From positions 1-64,000 of the forward strand of contig JBBQWR010000033.1 in NCBI GenBank assembly GCA_038210495.1: a stretch of DNA of 64,000 bases, in the 5' to 3' direction. The notes below the pieces were generated by a model that had not been told where the DNA came from, ran no database searches, and saw only the letters and a program-made list of their open reading frames with translations. Positions 44,886 to 53,350 of this stretch are shown here, in pieces. The position numbers were made by a program, and so were the translations under genes. The stretch comes from JBBQWR01 sp038210495. Its GTDB lineage: Bacteria > Planctomycetota > Planctomycetia > Pirellulales > DATAWG01. Position 1 is the first letter of the stretch; every line of letters starts with the position of its first letter.

Positions 44886-45051
44886 CCCGCCTGCCCGCTT
44901 GGCGTTTGATTTGCTCTGCGGGCAAACCTCACGGCTATCACCGCGCTCGCCGGCCGATAGTCATTAGTCGGCGGCGAGCGCACTGAACCTCCGAACGTCG
45001 GCACGCGCGCCGGCGCATTGGGCCCCCCAATCAAGAACGAGAAGGATTTTC

Positions 45052-47202
45052 ATGGAAACGCGAATTTGGCCAGGGCGTCCCTATCCGCTCGGCGCCACCT
45101 GGGACGGCAGCGGCACGAATTTCGCGCTCTATTCGGAGCACGCGACGAAGGTCGTGCTCTGTCTGTTCGACAGCGCTGACGACGAAAAAGAATCGCAGCA
45201 GACCGCGCTTCGCGAGCAGACCGACAACGTTTGGCATTCCTATTTGCCGGACGTGTTGCCGGGCCAAGTCTATGGCTACCGGGTCGAAGGCCCTTACAAG
45301 CCGGCCGAGGGACATCGTTTCAACGCCAACAAGGTGATGCTCGATCCGTACGCGAAGGCGCTCGCCCGGCTTACTAAGTGGGGCGATGAAATGTGGGGAT
45401 ACCATATCGGCGACGAACAGCAGGACCTATCGTTCGACGAGCGAGACAATGCCAAATTCGCGCCGCTGGCCGCCGTCCTGGACGAAGCATTCACCTGGGG
45501 CGACGATCGCCGGCCCGAGATTCCTTGGAACAAGACGATCATTTACGAGATGCACGTGAAGGGCTTCACCAAGTTGCATCCCGAGGTGCCGGAAAAACTC
45601 CGCGGCACGTATGCCGGACTCAGCAGCGACGCCGCGATCAAGTATCTCAAGGCCCTCGGCGTTACGTCGGTGGAATTGCTGCCCGTGCATCATCACGTCG
45701 ACGACCGGCATTTGGTCGATCGCGGCCTAGTGAACTACTGGGGCTACAACACGCTCAGCTTCTTCACTCCGGAGCCGCGATATGCCTCCGTCGAATTGGC
45801 GGCCGATGTGGTTCGCGAGTTCAAGACGATGGTTCGCAACCTGCACGCGGCAGGTATGGAGGTCATCCTGGACGTCGTCTACAACCACACGGCCGAAGGC
45901 AGCCAGATGGGGCCGACGTTCTCGTTTCGCGGGATCGACAACGCCGCGTACTATCGGCTGGCGCCCGACCCTCGCGGATACTACGATTTCACCGGCTGCG
46001 GCAATACGTTCAACATGCGCAACCCCCGCGTGCTGCAGATGATTATGGACAGTCTGCGGTATTGGATCACGAATATGCACATCGACGGGTTCCGGTTCGA
46101 TCTGGCCAGCACGCTAGCGCGGGAGCTATTGGAGGTCGACAAGCTAGGCGCGTTCTTCGACATCATCCACCAGGACCCGATCATCTCGCAGGTCAAGCTG
46201 ATCGCCGAGCCGTGGGACCTGGGCGCCGGGGGCTATCAGGTGGGTAACTTTCCCGCGTTGTGGTCGGAATGGAATGGCAAGTACCGCGATTGCATCCGGC
46301 ATTTCTGGAAGGGGGACGGTGGCGTTGTGTCGGAATTCGCCACCCGGATTTGCGGATCGAGCGATCTCTACGAATGGAGCAACCGTCGGCCGCATGCCAG
46401 CATCAACTTTGTTACGGCCCACGACGGTTTTTCGCTCAGCGACATGGTCGCGTACGACCACAAGCACAACGAGGCGAACCACGAAGATAATCGGGACGGC
46501 ACGGACGACAACATTAGTTGGAACTGCGGCGCCGAAGGGCCGACTGAGGATCCCGCAATCATCGACCTCCGCGAGAAAAAGAAGAAGGCCTTTTTGGCGA
46601 CGCTCCTGCTGTCGCAGGGGGCGCCAATGTTGCTCGCCGGCGACGAGATGGGCCATACCCAACAAGGCAACAACAACGCCTATTGCCAGGACAACGAAAT
46701 CTCGTGGCTCAACTGGGACCTCAAACCCGAGCAGGAATCGCTGGTCAAATTCGTCCGTCGGGTGATCGCCCTGTATCATGCCGAGCCAGTGTTCCAGCGG
46801 CGCCGATTCTTTCACGGAGCGGATATTCAGAAGGAATCCGAGTTTGACGGTCCCGGTATCGCCTGGCTCGAGCCCAGCGGCAAACCGATGAGCGGCGATG
46901 CCTGGAACGGCGCCAACGTCCGCTGCCTCGGGGTTCACCTTTTCGGCAAGAACATTGATGTCGACGAGCATGGCGAAAACATAGCGGGCGACGATGTGCT
47001 GATGCTATTCAACGCCGACCACGGCAAGCCGATTACCTTTAAACTGCCGCCCGTCAAAGACTCCGGCCCCTGGCAGTTGGTCTTCGACACGACCCGCGAC
47101 CTAAGCTTCGAAATGGAAGTGGCCAAGGAAACCTACAAACTGCAATCCGTGTCGGTCGTCGTTTTCCGCTCGAAAAATCCGCAACGGGAAGAGACGATCT
47201 GA
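45052..47202 (+). CDS. glgX: Glycogen debranching enzyme GlgX/TreX (isoamylase type)
   Basis: The 716-residue GH13 debranching enzyme begins with the N-terminal carbohydrate-binding domain (WPGRPYPLGATWDGSGTNFA). It shows region I VILDVVYNHTAEG, the nucleophile in DGFRFDLAS (near residue 350), the acid in LIAEPWD, and the transition-state aspartate in VTAHDGFSL. It hydrolyses alpha-1,6 branch points. AAGGA ahead of the ATG at 45052 supports the start. It follows treY by 166 bp on the same strand, so the pair is probably one unit: debranching feeds linear glucan to TreY. It might be called treX by that context. Confidence 0.95.
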   Translation: METRIWPGRPYPLGATWDGSGTNFALYSEHATKVVLCLFDSADDEKESQQTALREQTDNVWHSYLPDVLPGQVYGYRVEGPYKPAEGHRFNANKVMLDPYAKALARLTKWGDEMWGYHIGDEQQDLSFDERDNAKFAPLAAVLDEAFTWGDDRRPEIPWNKTIIYEMHVKGFTKLHPEVPEKLRGTYAGLSSDAAIKYLKALGVTSVELLPVHHHVDDRHLVDRGLVNYWGYNTLSFFTPEPRYASVELAADVVREFKTMVRNLHAAGMEVILDVVYNHTAEGSQMGPTFSFRGIDNAAYYRLAPDPRGYYDFTGCGNTFNMRNPRVLQMIMDSLRYWITNMHIDGFRFDLASTLARELLEVDKLGAFFDIIHQDPIISQVKLIAEPWDLGAGGYQVGNFPALWSEWNGKYRDCIRHFWKGDGGVVSEFATRICGSSDLYEWSNRRPHASINFVTAHDGFSLSDMVAYDHKHNEANHEDNRDGTDDNISWNCGAEGPTEDPAIIDLREKKKKAFLATLLLSQGAPMLLAGDEMGHTQQGNNNAYCQDNEISWLNWDLKPEQESLVKFVRRVIALYHAEPVFQRRRFFHGADIQKESEFDGPGIAWLEPSGKPMSGDAWNGANVRCLGVHLFGKNIDVDEHGENIAGDDVLMLFNADHGKPITFKLPPVKDSGPWQLVFDTTRDLSFEMEVAKETYKLQSVSVVVFRSKNPQREETI

Positions 47203-47274
47203 GAGCGGGCGGGCTTTTAACGGTCTCGTCTTACGCTCGTCTCGCTAGGTTTTATCTTGTTTTTTGTATCATTG

Positions 47275-47301
47275 TTCGCGTTCTTTGCGACTTTTCGGTA
47301 A
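47275..47301. repeat. Diverged family F repeat
   Basis: TTCGCGTTCTTTGCGACTTT and continuation resembles the inverse of the 4225 unit. It lies after glgX in an AT-richer spacer. Confidence 0.35.
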
Positions 47302-47400
47302 AAGAGGAAGCGGCTAAATTAGCCGGCAGCGACGGAAACCCAAAGGCACTATCACGTCATCGCTGATTCGCATTTTTTCCTTTCACGTTCGAAAGCTCAA

Positions 47401-48690
47401 ATGCCTACCCCGACGCAATGGCCTACTGTGCATTCAATTACGGTCGGGATCGTGCTTGCGACAGTTTTGTTTGTTCCCGCCACGCTTTGCGCGGCCGACC
47501 GCACGGAAAAACCTTGGCCTCAATTCCTCGGCCCCGATCGCAATGGCATTTCGAGCGAAACGCATCTCATCGACAAATTCGAGACGACTGGCCCCAAAGT
47601 CGTGTGGCGAGTCAGAGGAGGGCTTGGCATGTCGGGAATCGCACTGGAGGGGCGCCGGGCTATTACACTCGTCGAACGCGATGGCAAACAAACCGCGCTG
47701 GCGCTCGATGCCGGGACAGGCCAGGAACTTTGGAACCGGCCCGTCACTGACGAATACGAGAATTCGATGGGCTCCGGCCCCCGCGCGACCCCCACCATCG
47801 CCGGCGAAGCAATCTATGTTTACACGGGCGAAGGAGTCTTGGCTGGGCTCGATCAAGCCTCCGGAAAGATTCATTGGCAGCACAACGTCGTTAAAGATTT
47901 TGGCGGCACTGTCGCGGATTACGGCATGGCGAGCTCTCCGCTTGCCGTGGACGGATTGGTGATTGTGATTCCCGGCGCGCCGGGCGCTTCGGTTGTCGCT
48001 TACCACGCCGAAACGGGAAAGCTGGCCTGGCAAACGGGGGACGATGCGGCCGGCTATTCTTCACCCACGCTGCTGACTATCGGTGGTCAACGACAGATTG
48101 TCGCCTTCACCGGTAAAGCCGCAATCGGACTCGAGCCGGCGACCGGTAAGGTCCTTTGGCGGTATAGCTTCACGACGGATTTTAACTGCAACACCGCCAC
48201 GCCGATTGCAGTCGGTGACGATGTGTTCATCTCGTCTGGCGAGAATCACGGCTGCGCTCTGCTTAAGCTGAAAAAATCCAGCGGCGGCTTCGATGTGAGC
48301 GAAGCGTGGACCTCGTTCGGCGTGAAGAGCGTCATGCGCAACGAGTGGCAGACGTCGATCTTGCTCGACGGCTACCTTTATGGCATGGACAATGTCGGCG
48401 GCGCGGGGCCGGTCACGAACCTGAATTGCGTCAACGCCAAAACGGGCGTTCGCGTCTGGCAGCAGGCCAAGTTCGGCAAAGGTAATCTGATCGCCGCCGA
48501 TGGCAAACTTTACATCGTGACCATTAAGGGAGAACTGGTCATAGTCCGCGCCAATCCAGCCAAGTTCGAGGAGCTTTCGCGGGCCAAAGTTCTCCAAACG
48601 ACCCGCCAAGCTCCCGCTCTTCTTGGCGGACGCCTCTATCTCCGCGACACCCAGGAAATCGTCTGCGTCGACATTCGGGCCGGGAGGTAA
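47401..48690 (+). CDS. Secreted PQQ-type beta-propeller protein
   Basis: The 429-residue product has a signal peptide (VGIVLATVLFVPATLCAA), then WPQFLGPDRNGISSE, a start typical of planctomycete PQQ-like (BamB-type) propellers. Blade repeats contain TGQELWNRPV, GKIHWQHNVV, GKLAWQTGDD, GKVLWRYSF and VRVWQQAKFG, the tryptophan docking motifs of a quinoprotein-like propeller. No PQQ-binding or catalytic residues can be assigned, so it is probably a scaffold or binding protein rather than a dehydrogenase. It stands alone between glgX and the RAYT locus. Confidence 0.88.
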   Translation: MPTPTQWPTVHSITVGIVLATVLFVPATLCAADRTEKPWPQFLGPDRNGISSETHLIDKFETTGPKVVWRVRGGLGMSGIALEGRRAITLVERDGKQTALALDAGTGQELWNRPVTDEYENSMGSGPRATPTIAGEAIYVYTGEGVLAGLDQASGKIHWQHNVVKDFGGTVADYGMASSPLAVDGLVIVIPGAPGASVVAYHAETGKLAWQTGDDAAGYSSPTLLTIGGQRQIVAFTGKAAIGLEPATGKVLWRYSFTTDFNCNTATPIAVGDDVFISSGENHGCALLKLKKSSGGFDVSEAWTSFGVKSVMRNEWQTSILLDGYLYGMDNVGGAGPVTNLNCVNAKTGVRVWQQAKFGKGNLIAADGKLYIVTIKGELVIVRANPAKFEELSRAKVLQTTRQAPALLGGRLYLRDTQEIVCVDIRAGR

Positions 48691-48766
48691 ATCTTGCGAT
48701 TGTCCCCGAAACTGCGACGCAGTAGCCGCAGCGGCGTCATCATTGGCAGCCAATACGAAGCACGGG

Positions 48767-48850
48767 ATACTAACCCGAAACGTAAGTGAGGAGTGAAGAC
48801 CTGATTACACGAGCGACTATCGACGTCTCGCTTATGCTTCGGGTTGGTAT
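48767..48850. repeat. REP-like palindrome (family A) left of the RAYT gene
   Basis: Arms 48767-48791 and 48826-48850 are inverted copies of ACTAACCCGAA.CGTAAG-type sequence with a few mismatches, separated by 34 bases. The equivalent element on the other side of the gene is at 49415-49498. This is the arrangement of REP sequences around a RAYT transposase. Confidence 0.75.
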
Positions 48851-48940
48851 AACGAGCGTTTACTTTTCATCAGCATTATCACCTTCTCCGGGCCCTTGGG
48901 ATTGAGGTTCAATATGGCATATCGGGAAAACGAGCCACCG

Positions 48941-49437
48941 ATGGCGGAGCCAATCGCGTACTTCATCACCTGGGCGGCGTATGGGACGTGGCTGCCAGGA
49001 GATGAACGAGGATGGGTCGAGTATCGCAACGGTTGGCAGATGCCCGATCCCGTTCTCAAGCTCGAAGCAGCCGAGGACGCCAATGTGCTAGACGTCGGGC
49101 AGCGTGCCGCCGTCGAGAAGCAGATTGCCGACACGTGCCAGTATCGCCGCTGGCAGTTGCATGCCGTCAACTGCCGGTCGAATCATTTGCATGTCGTAGT
49201 GACCGCCCCTATATCGCCGACTCGCGTTCGAAGTCAGTTAAAGGCTTGGTGTACTCGGCGACTGAAGGAACTCGACACACAACGGCGAACGTCACGCGAT
49301 TGCGTGCCACGAGAAAACTTTGGGCCGAGCGCGGCAGTCAGCGGCATGTGAATGATGATGACAGTTTGGAAGCGGTAATCCTGTACGTTCGCGACGCTCA
49401 AGATGTCCCGCGTCATACTAACCCGAAACGTCAGTGA
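48941..49437 (+). pseudogene. REP-associated tyrosine transposase (RAYT), frameshifted
   Basis: The frame from 48941 (AEPIAYFITWAAYGTWLPGD) is a RAYT/IS200-like transposase with the metal-binding HLH pair in SNHLHVVV. It loses similarity near 49310, after CVPREN. Similarity continues in the -1 frame (LWAERGSQRHVNDDDSLEAV, LYVRDAQDV) to a TGA at 49435-49437; the catalytic tyrosine (LYVRD) lies in that second part. One extra A in the run at 49313-49316 would restore a single frame, so a one-base deletion is the simplest view. In-frame ATGs at 48896 and 48914 precede the chosen start. The last residues are encoded by the right palindrome. Confidence 0.8.
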
Positions 49438-49498
49438 GGCCGCGGCACGCTAAGTCCTATTGGCATCGCTCCCCCTCGCTTACGCTTCGGGTTAGTAT
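49415..49498. repeat. REP-like palindrome (family A) right of the RAYT gene
   Basis: Arms 49415-49439 and 49474-49498 are inverted (CCTCGCTTACGCTTCGGGTT on the right). The left arm contains the transposase stop codon. The gene is thus bracketed by two elements of the same family. Confidence 0.78.
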
Positions 49499-49521
49499 CT
49501 GCGTAGTGCCTTTAATCCTCG

Positions 49522-51783
49522 TCACGAAGAATCCGACAGATAACAAATCAGCGAGCGGCCATCCAGTTCGACGATGCCGGTGAGCGGGGCGCCGGGGCCG
49601 TCGAAGCTCGGGAAGATGTCGTTGGGGGTGTCGGCAGCAGTGTCGAGGAATTTTCGCCAGCCCAGGCCGCGCAGGGCGGCGGGGATCGTGAACGTTCGCG
49701 GGCCGGCGCCGGCATGCAACAGGATCATCACGTGCCGCGGCCGTTGTTGGACTGTCGGTGGACCATTGACCGGACGCGCCACGGCGGCCTGCTCTGGCGT
49801 GAGTTGAGAACCCGTGTGAATCGCCGAGGGAAACTGCGCGATGGCGCTGGCAGTCGCGGACGGCTTCACCCCTGCGTTGAGCCTACGTTGAACTTCGGCG
49901 GCATTGGGCGCTCCGAAGACACAAATCAAACTCGGGTCGTTCTGTTCCCAATTTCTCGCGGTTCCGTCGGCGCTAAACCAATTCACGTCGGGGAGTCCGC
50001 CCCCCTTTGGCGACTCGCCACGCAGGAAGTCCTTGCGACGCAGCGTCGGATTCTCGCGGCGCATCGCGATCAGCGACGACACGAAGCGCACCAATTCGGC
50101 GTGCTTCTCCACCAATCGCCAGTCGAACCACGAGATCGGGTTGTCCTGACAGTAGGCGTTGTTGTTGCCGCGCTGCGTCCGGCGGCATTCATCGCCCGCG
50201 AGCAACATCGGCACGCCCTGGCTCAACAAAATGGTGGCCAAGAAATTTTTAATCTGCCGCAGCCGCAGTTTCTCGACGTTGCGCCGACGAGTCGGACCTT
50301 CGACGCCGTAGTTGTCGCTCAGGTTGTTGTTGTCGCCGTCGCGATTTCCTTCGTTGTTCTCTTCGTTGTGTTTTTGCGAATAGCTGACTAGATCGTTGAG
50401 CGGAAAACCATCGTGCGAGGTGATGAAGTTAATGCTGTGGTAGGGACTGCGGCCGCCGGCTTGATACAGGTCGGCGGAGCCGGAGATTCGCGTGGCCAAG
50501 TGGCCTGTCTGAAAGGCGTCGCCGCGCCAATAGCGGCGTATGTCGTCGCGATATCGGCCGTTCCACTCGGCCCACCGCAATTGGCCAAACGAGCCGACTT
50601 GATAGGCGCCCGCGGCGTCCCAGGCCTCGGCGATGATTTTCGTATCGGCCAATAACGGGTCTTCGGCGATTCGCTCGACCAGCGGCGGATTGGGGACCAG
50701 TTCACCGTTCCGATCGCGGCTGAGAATCGACGCTAAATCGAAGCGAAACCCGTCGATGTGATAGTTGTTGACCCAATGCCGCAAGCACAAAAAGATCAGC
50801 TCGCGGACGATGGGATGATTGCCGTTGACCGTGTTGCCGCAGCCGGAGTAGTTGCGGTAGTAGCTACCCCCGTTGCCCAGCATGTAGTACACGCGGTTTT
50901 CGAGCCCCTTGAAACTGAGCGTTGGCCCGAGTTCGTTGCCCTCGGCCGTGTGATTGAAAACGACATCCAGGATCACTTCGATGCCCGCGGCGTGCAGGGC
51001 CTTGACCATTTGTTTGAATTCGACCACCTGGGCGCCCGGCTCCTGGCTGGACGCATAACCTTGGTGCGGAGCGAAGAACGCTAGCGAATCGTAGCCCCAA
51101 TAGTTCGGCCGCGCCAGGTCGTGCCCCAGCGGACTTTGCATCGGAAACTCATGGACGGGCATCAGTTCGACGGCCGTCACGCCCAGCGACTTCAAATAAG
51201 GAATCTTTTCGATCACGCCCAGGTAGGTGCCAGGATGCTCGACGCCGCTGGTCGAATCGCGAGTGAACCCGCGGACGTGCATCTCGTAGATCACCGTGTC
51301 CGACAGGCCCCGGCGCAAGTGGCGGTCGTCTTCCCAGTCGAAATGCTCGTCGACGACGACGCATTTCGGCGGACGGATCACGCCATCGGTGGCTGGCAGA
51401 AACCGTCCTGCCAGCGCTCGCGCATAGGGATCGATGAGCCGCGCGGCGCCGTTGAATCGCTGCCCGATCTCGGGATCGAACGGCCCATCGGCTTGAAAAT
51501 GATACAGCGTGCCAGCATTCACGCCCGGCACGAAAATGCTCCACACATCGCCCCAACGATCGGTCTGCCGGTCGAAGTGAATAACCTCGCTCGGCTCGCG
51601 ATCGTCTTGATGAGCATAGAGCAGCAGCCGCATGGCGGTGGCCGAGCGGCTGAAGACGACGAACTGCACGCCGCCATCGTGAATGATCGCCCCGTAAGGA
51701 AGTGGATAATTGAACTGTAGCGCCGGGTGGGGATGAGGAGTCAACTTGAGCACGGTTCCATCCAGTTTCTGGGAGTCAGTCAT
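49522..51783 (-). CDS. Second glycogen debranching enzyme GlgX/TreX-like
   Basis: The 753-residue GH13 protein starts near MTDSQKLDG and shows YPLPYGAIIHDGGVQFVVFS, region I VILDVVFNHTAEG, nucleophile region DGFRFDLAS, acid IIAEAWD and INFITSHDGFPL. It is a paralogue of the 45052 enzyme in the opposite orientation. In the C-terminal domain a linker of about 60 residues rich in Ala/Pro/Gln (around NAAEVQRRLNAGVKPSATAS) interrupts the usual path between DPSLICVFGA and RHVMILLHAGAG. The open frame extends to 52134, but the first 117 residues lack family similarity; starts at 51798 or 51783 fit. Branch specificity relative to the first copy cannot be told. Confidence 0.9.
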   Translation of the reverse strand: MTDSQKLDGTVLKLTPHPHPALQFNYPLPYGAIIHDGGVQFVVFSRSATAMRLLLYAHQDDREPSEVIHFDRQTDRWGDVWSIFVPGVNAGTLYHFQADGPFDPEIGQRFNGAARLIDPYARALAGRFLPATDGVIRPPKCVVVDEHFDWEDDRHLRRGLSDTVIYEMHVRGFTRDSTSGVEHPGTYLGVIEKIPYLKSLGVTAVELMPVHEFPMQSPLGHDLARPNYWGYDSLAFFAPHQGYASSQEPGAQVVEFKQMVKALHAAGIEVILDVVFNHTAEGNELGPTLSFKGLENRVYYMLGNGGSYYRNYSGCGNTVNGNHPIVRELIFLCLRHWVNNYHIDGFRFDLASILSRDRNGELVPNPPLVERIAEDPLLADTKIIAEAWDAAGAYQVGSFGQLRWAEWNGRYRDDIRRYWRGDAFQTGHLATRISGSADLYQAGGRSPYHSINFITSHDGFPLNDLVSYSQKHNEENNEGNRDGDNNNLSDNYGVEGPTRRRNVEKLRLRQIKNFLATILLSQGVPMLLAGDECRRTQRGNNNAYCQDNPISWFDWRLVEKHAELVRFVSSLIAMRRENPTLRRKDFLRGESPKGGGLPDVNWFSADGTARNWEQNDPSLICVFGAPNAAEVQRRLNAGVKPSATASAIAQFPSAIHTGSQLTPEQAAVARPVNGPPTVQQRPRHVMILLHAGAGPRTFTIPAALRGLGWRKFLDTAADTPNDIFPSFDGPGAPLTGIVELDGRSLICYLSDSS

Positions 51784-52357
51784 CGTACTCACTACCATAC
51801 CACTGGAGTTGCGCCCGGGCGGCTTGCAAGTCTCGAACCGATCGGCGGTTTGCGAAACTTTCTGACCGGTCGAGTCGGTTGGTTTAAGTCGCGCGAGTAA
51901 CCAAACTTTGTCGCTGCGCTTAACGCAACGCGCTACCGAAATATTAGCGATAACTGACAGACTCAACTGCCACATGGCCCCGCTGATCGAATTGAACTTC
52001 ATCGTCGGACCGCGCTCGGATGCTGTCAACTTGCCGGATAGGACGCCATCGCAGGCCCCGACCGATACGGTTGCCCAGATATCTTTCACGGCGTGTCGCT
52101 GTTGGGCAGCTCCCTTTTCTGGCCCCATTTTCACTGTCAGTAACCGTATGCGTCAGGACCTTGTTTCCTCGGACTTTGTTGCAGGAGTTCTCAAAGGGCA
52201 AACGCAATTCGTAATCGGAACTGCGGAATGGCAATTGCTAATCTGTGACAATTCTTCCGGCGGCGCTTAGGATGGGCGGCGTCGCCGAAATGCTGGCGCG
52301 GTGGATGTTGGCACGCGCAGTTTTACCTACGCCCTACACATTACAAGGAGTGAGGCA
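51784..52357. other. 574-bp divergent intergenic region
   Basis: It lies between the debranching gene (minus) and the DUF4142 gene (plus). Open frames here (for example 51908-52270) show no protein features and I reject them. No palindrome of the families listed is recognised. It must contain both promoters; none can be placed with confidence. Confidence 0.4.
52345..52350 (+). promoter_or_regulatory. Ribosome binding site of the DUF4142 gene
   Basis: AAGGAG lies seven bases ahead of the ATG at 52358 and decides against the in-frame start at 52301. Confidence 0.65.
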
Positions 52358-53185
52358 ATGCGAACGTCGTCAAAGTATTTAGTAGCCGCCGTGGCGGTCT
52401 GTGCACTCGCGAGTGGCTTGAATTCGCGGGCGGCCGAGCCGGAAAATCGAACCGACCGCGAAAAGAGCACGACCGCAGTCGACTCGAGCCGCGACAAAGA
52501 CGCCAGCCGAGATCGCGAAGGCCATGAAGGTTCGTCCGCGAATATGGACAAACATCTTGCGGACAAACTCATCGGCATGAGCCAAGGGGAGATTCAATTG
52601 GGCAACTTCGCCCTCAAGCACACGCAGAATCCCGAAGTTAAGAAATTCGCGCAGATGATGGTTCAGGCTCATACCGAGTTCAACAACAAATTGGCCCGTT
52701 ATGCGAGTGAAGGCGTCTGGAACGAGAATCGCTCGGGCGCCAGCAGCGACAATCGTGCTCACCAGCCTGAGACAACGACAAACGCGGCTGACAACAAGAA
52801 CTCCGATAACAAGACCGCGGACAACAAGTCCACCGAAACGAAATCCACCGAAAACGGTGGCGATCAACATGGCGATAAGATGGTCCAAATCGGCAAAGAC
52901 ATGGGCGACCAGATCAATACCGCGATCGAACGCGAACTGGGCCAATATCAAGGCAACGAATTTGACCGAGCGTATGTCGGTCAACAATTTTGGGGACATG
53001 TCGTGTTCATCGCCACCGCCAAGGCGATGGACAATCATATTGGCTCGAACGAACTGAAGCAGGTGGTGCAAGAGGGCGAAAAGGCGGCGAATCACCATCT
53101 CGACGAAACTCGCAAACTGATCCGCGAGATATCGTCGAACGTAGCTCGTGCCGGTAGCAATACTGAAACGCAGCCCCGCCGGTAA
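52358..53185 (+). CDS. Secreted DUF4142 protein
   Basis: The 275-residue product has a signal peptide (YLVAAVAVCALASGL) and a low-complexity, charged stretch (residues 28-65). A DUF4142 helical domain follows (KLIGMSQGEIQLGNFALKHT, KKFAQMMVQAHTEFNNKL, then DRAYVGQQFWGHV). The usual 'H..D' pair of the DUF4142/ferritin-like family is visible only in part (HTEFNNKL in place of H......L). An Asn/Lys/Thr-rich insert (about 140-165) splits the domain, longer than in typical members. DUF4142 proteins are often stress-related envelope proteins; role unknown. A rho-independent-type hairpin follows the gene at 53213. Confidence 0.85.
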   Translation: MRTSSKYLVAAVAVCALASGLNSRAAEPENRTDREKSTTAVDSSRDKDASRDREGHEGSSANMDKHLADKLIGMSQGEIQLGNFALKHTQNPEVKKFAQMMVQAHTEFNNKLARYASEGVWNENRSGASSDNRAHQPETTTNAADNKNSDNKTADNKSTETKSTENGGDQHGDKMVQIGKDMGDQINTAIERELGQYQGNEFDRAYVGQQFWGHVVFIATAKAMDNHIGSNELKQVVQEGEKAANHHLDETRKLIREISSNVARAGSNTETQPRR

Positions 53186-53212
53186 CAATGTCTGATGTGA
53201 GTCGATCGACGA

Positions 53213-53256
53213 AGTGGCCGCCGCAAAATCAGTTTTGCGGTGGCCACTTTTCGTTT
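53213..53256 (+). terminator. Intrinsic terminator-like hairpin after the DUF4142 gene
   Basis: AGTGGCCGCCGCAAAA (53213-53228) pairs with TTTTGCGGTGGCCACT (53233-53248) over a 4-base loop with one G-T pair, and TTTCGTTT follows. It is 28 bases after the DUF4142 stop codon. The T-run is short but stem and position fit a terminator. Confidence 0.65.
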
Positions 53257-53350
53257 CCGAGTCCTGTGGCTGGATTGACGATTGTTAAGCAAGGCGCCGC
53301 TTCTACGGTTATTGTCATGGAGACGCCGTTAGGTTACCGCTCGCAATCAT

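Noticed and set aside
49300..49330. Programmed -1 frameshift in the RAYT gene
   Set aside because: The A-run GAAAAC is not a good slippery heptamer and no downstream structure was seen; a simple one-base loss explains it better.
48767..49498. CRISPR-like array from the repeated palindromes
   Set aside because: Only two elements at variable spacing around a transposase; no regular spacers or cas genes.
52379..53188. 269-residue minus-strand frame opposite the DUF4142 gene
   Set aside because: The plus strand has a strong ribosome binding site, signal peptide and family domain; the minus-strand frame has no such start.
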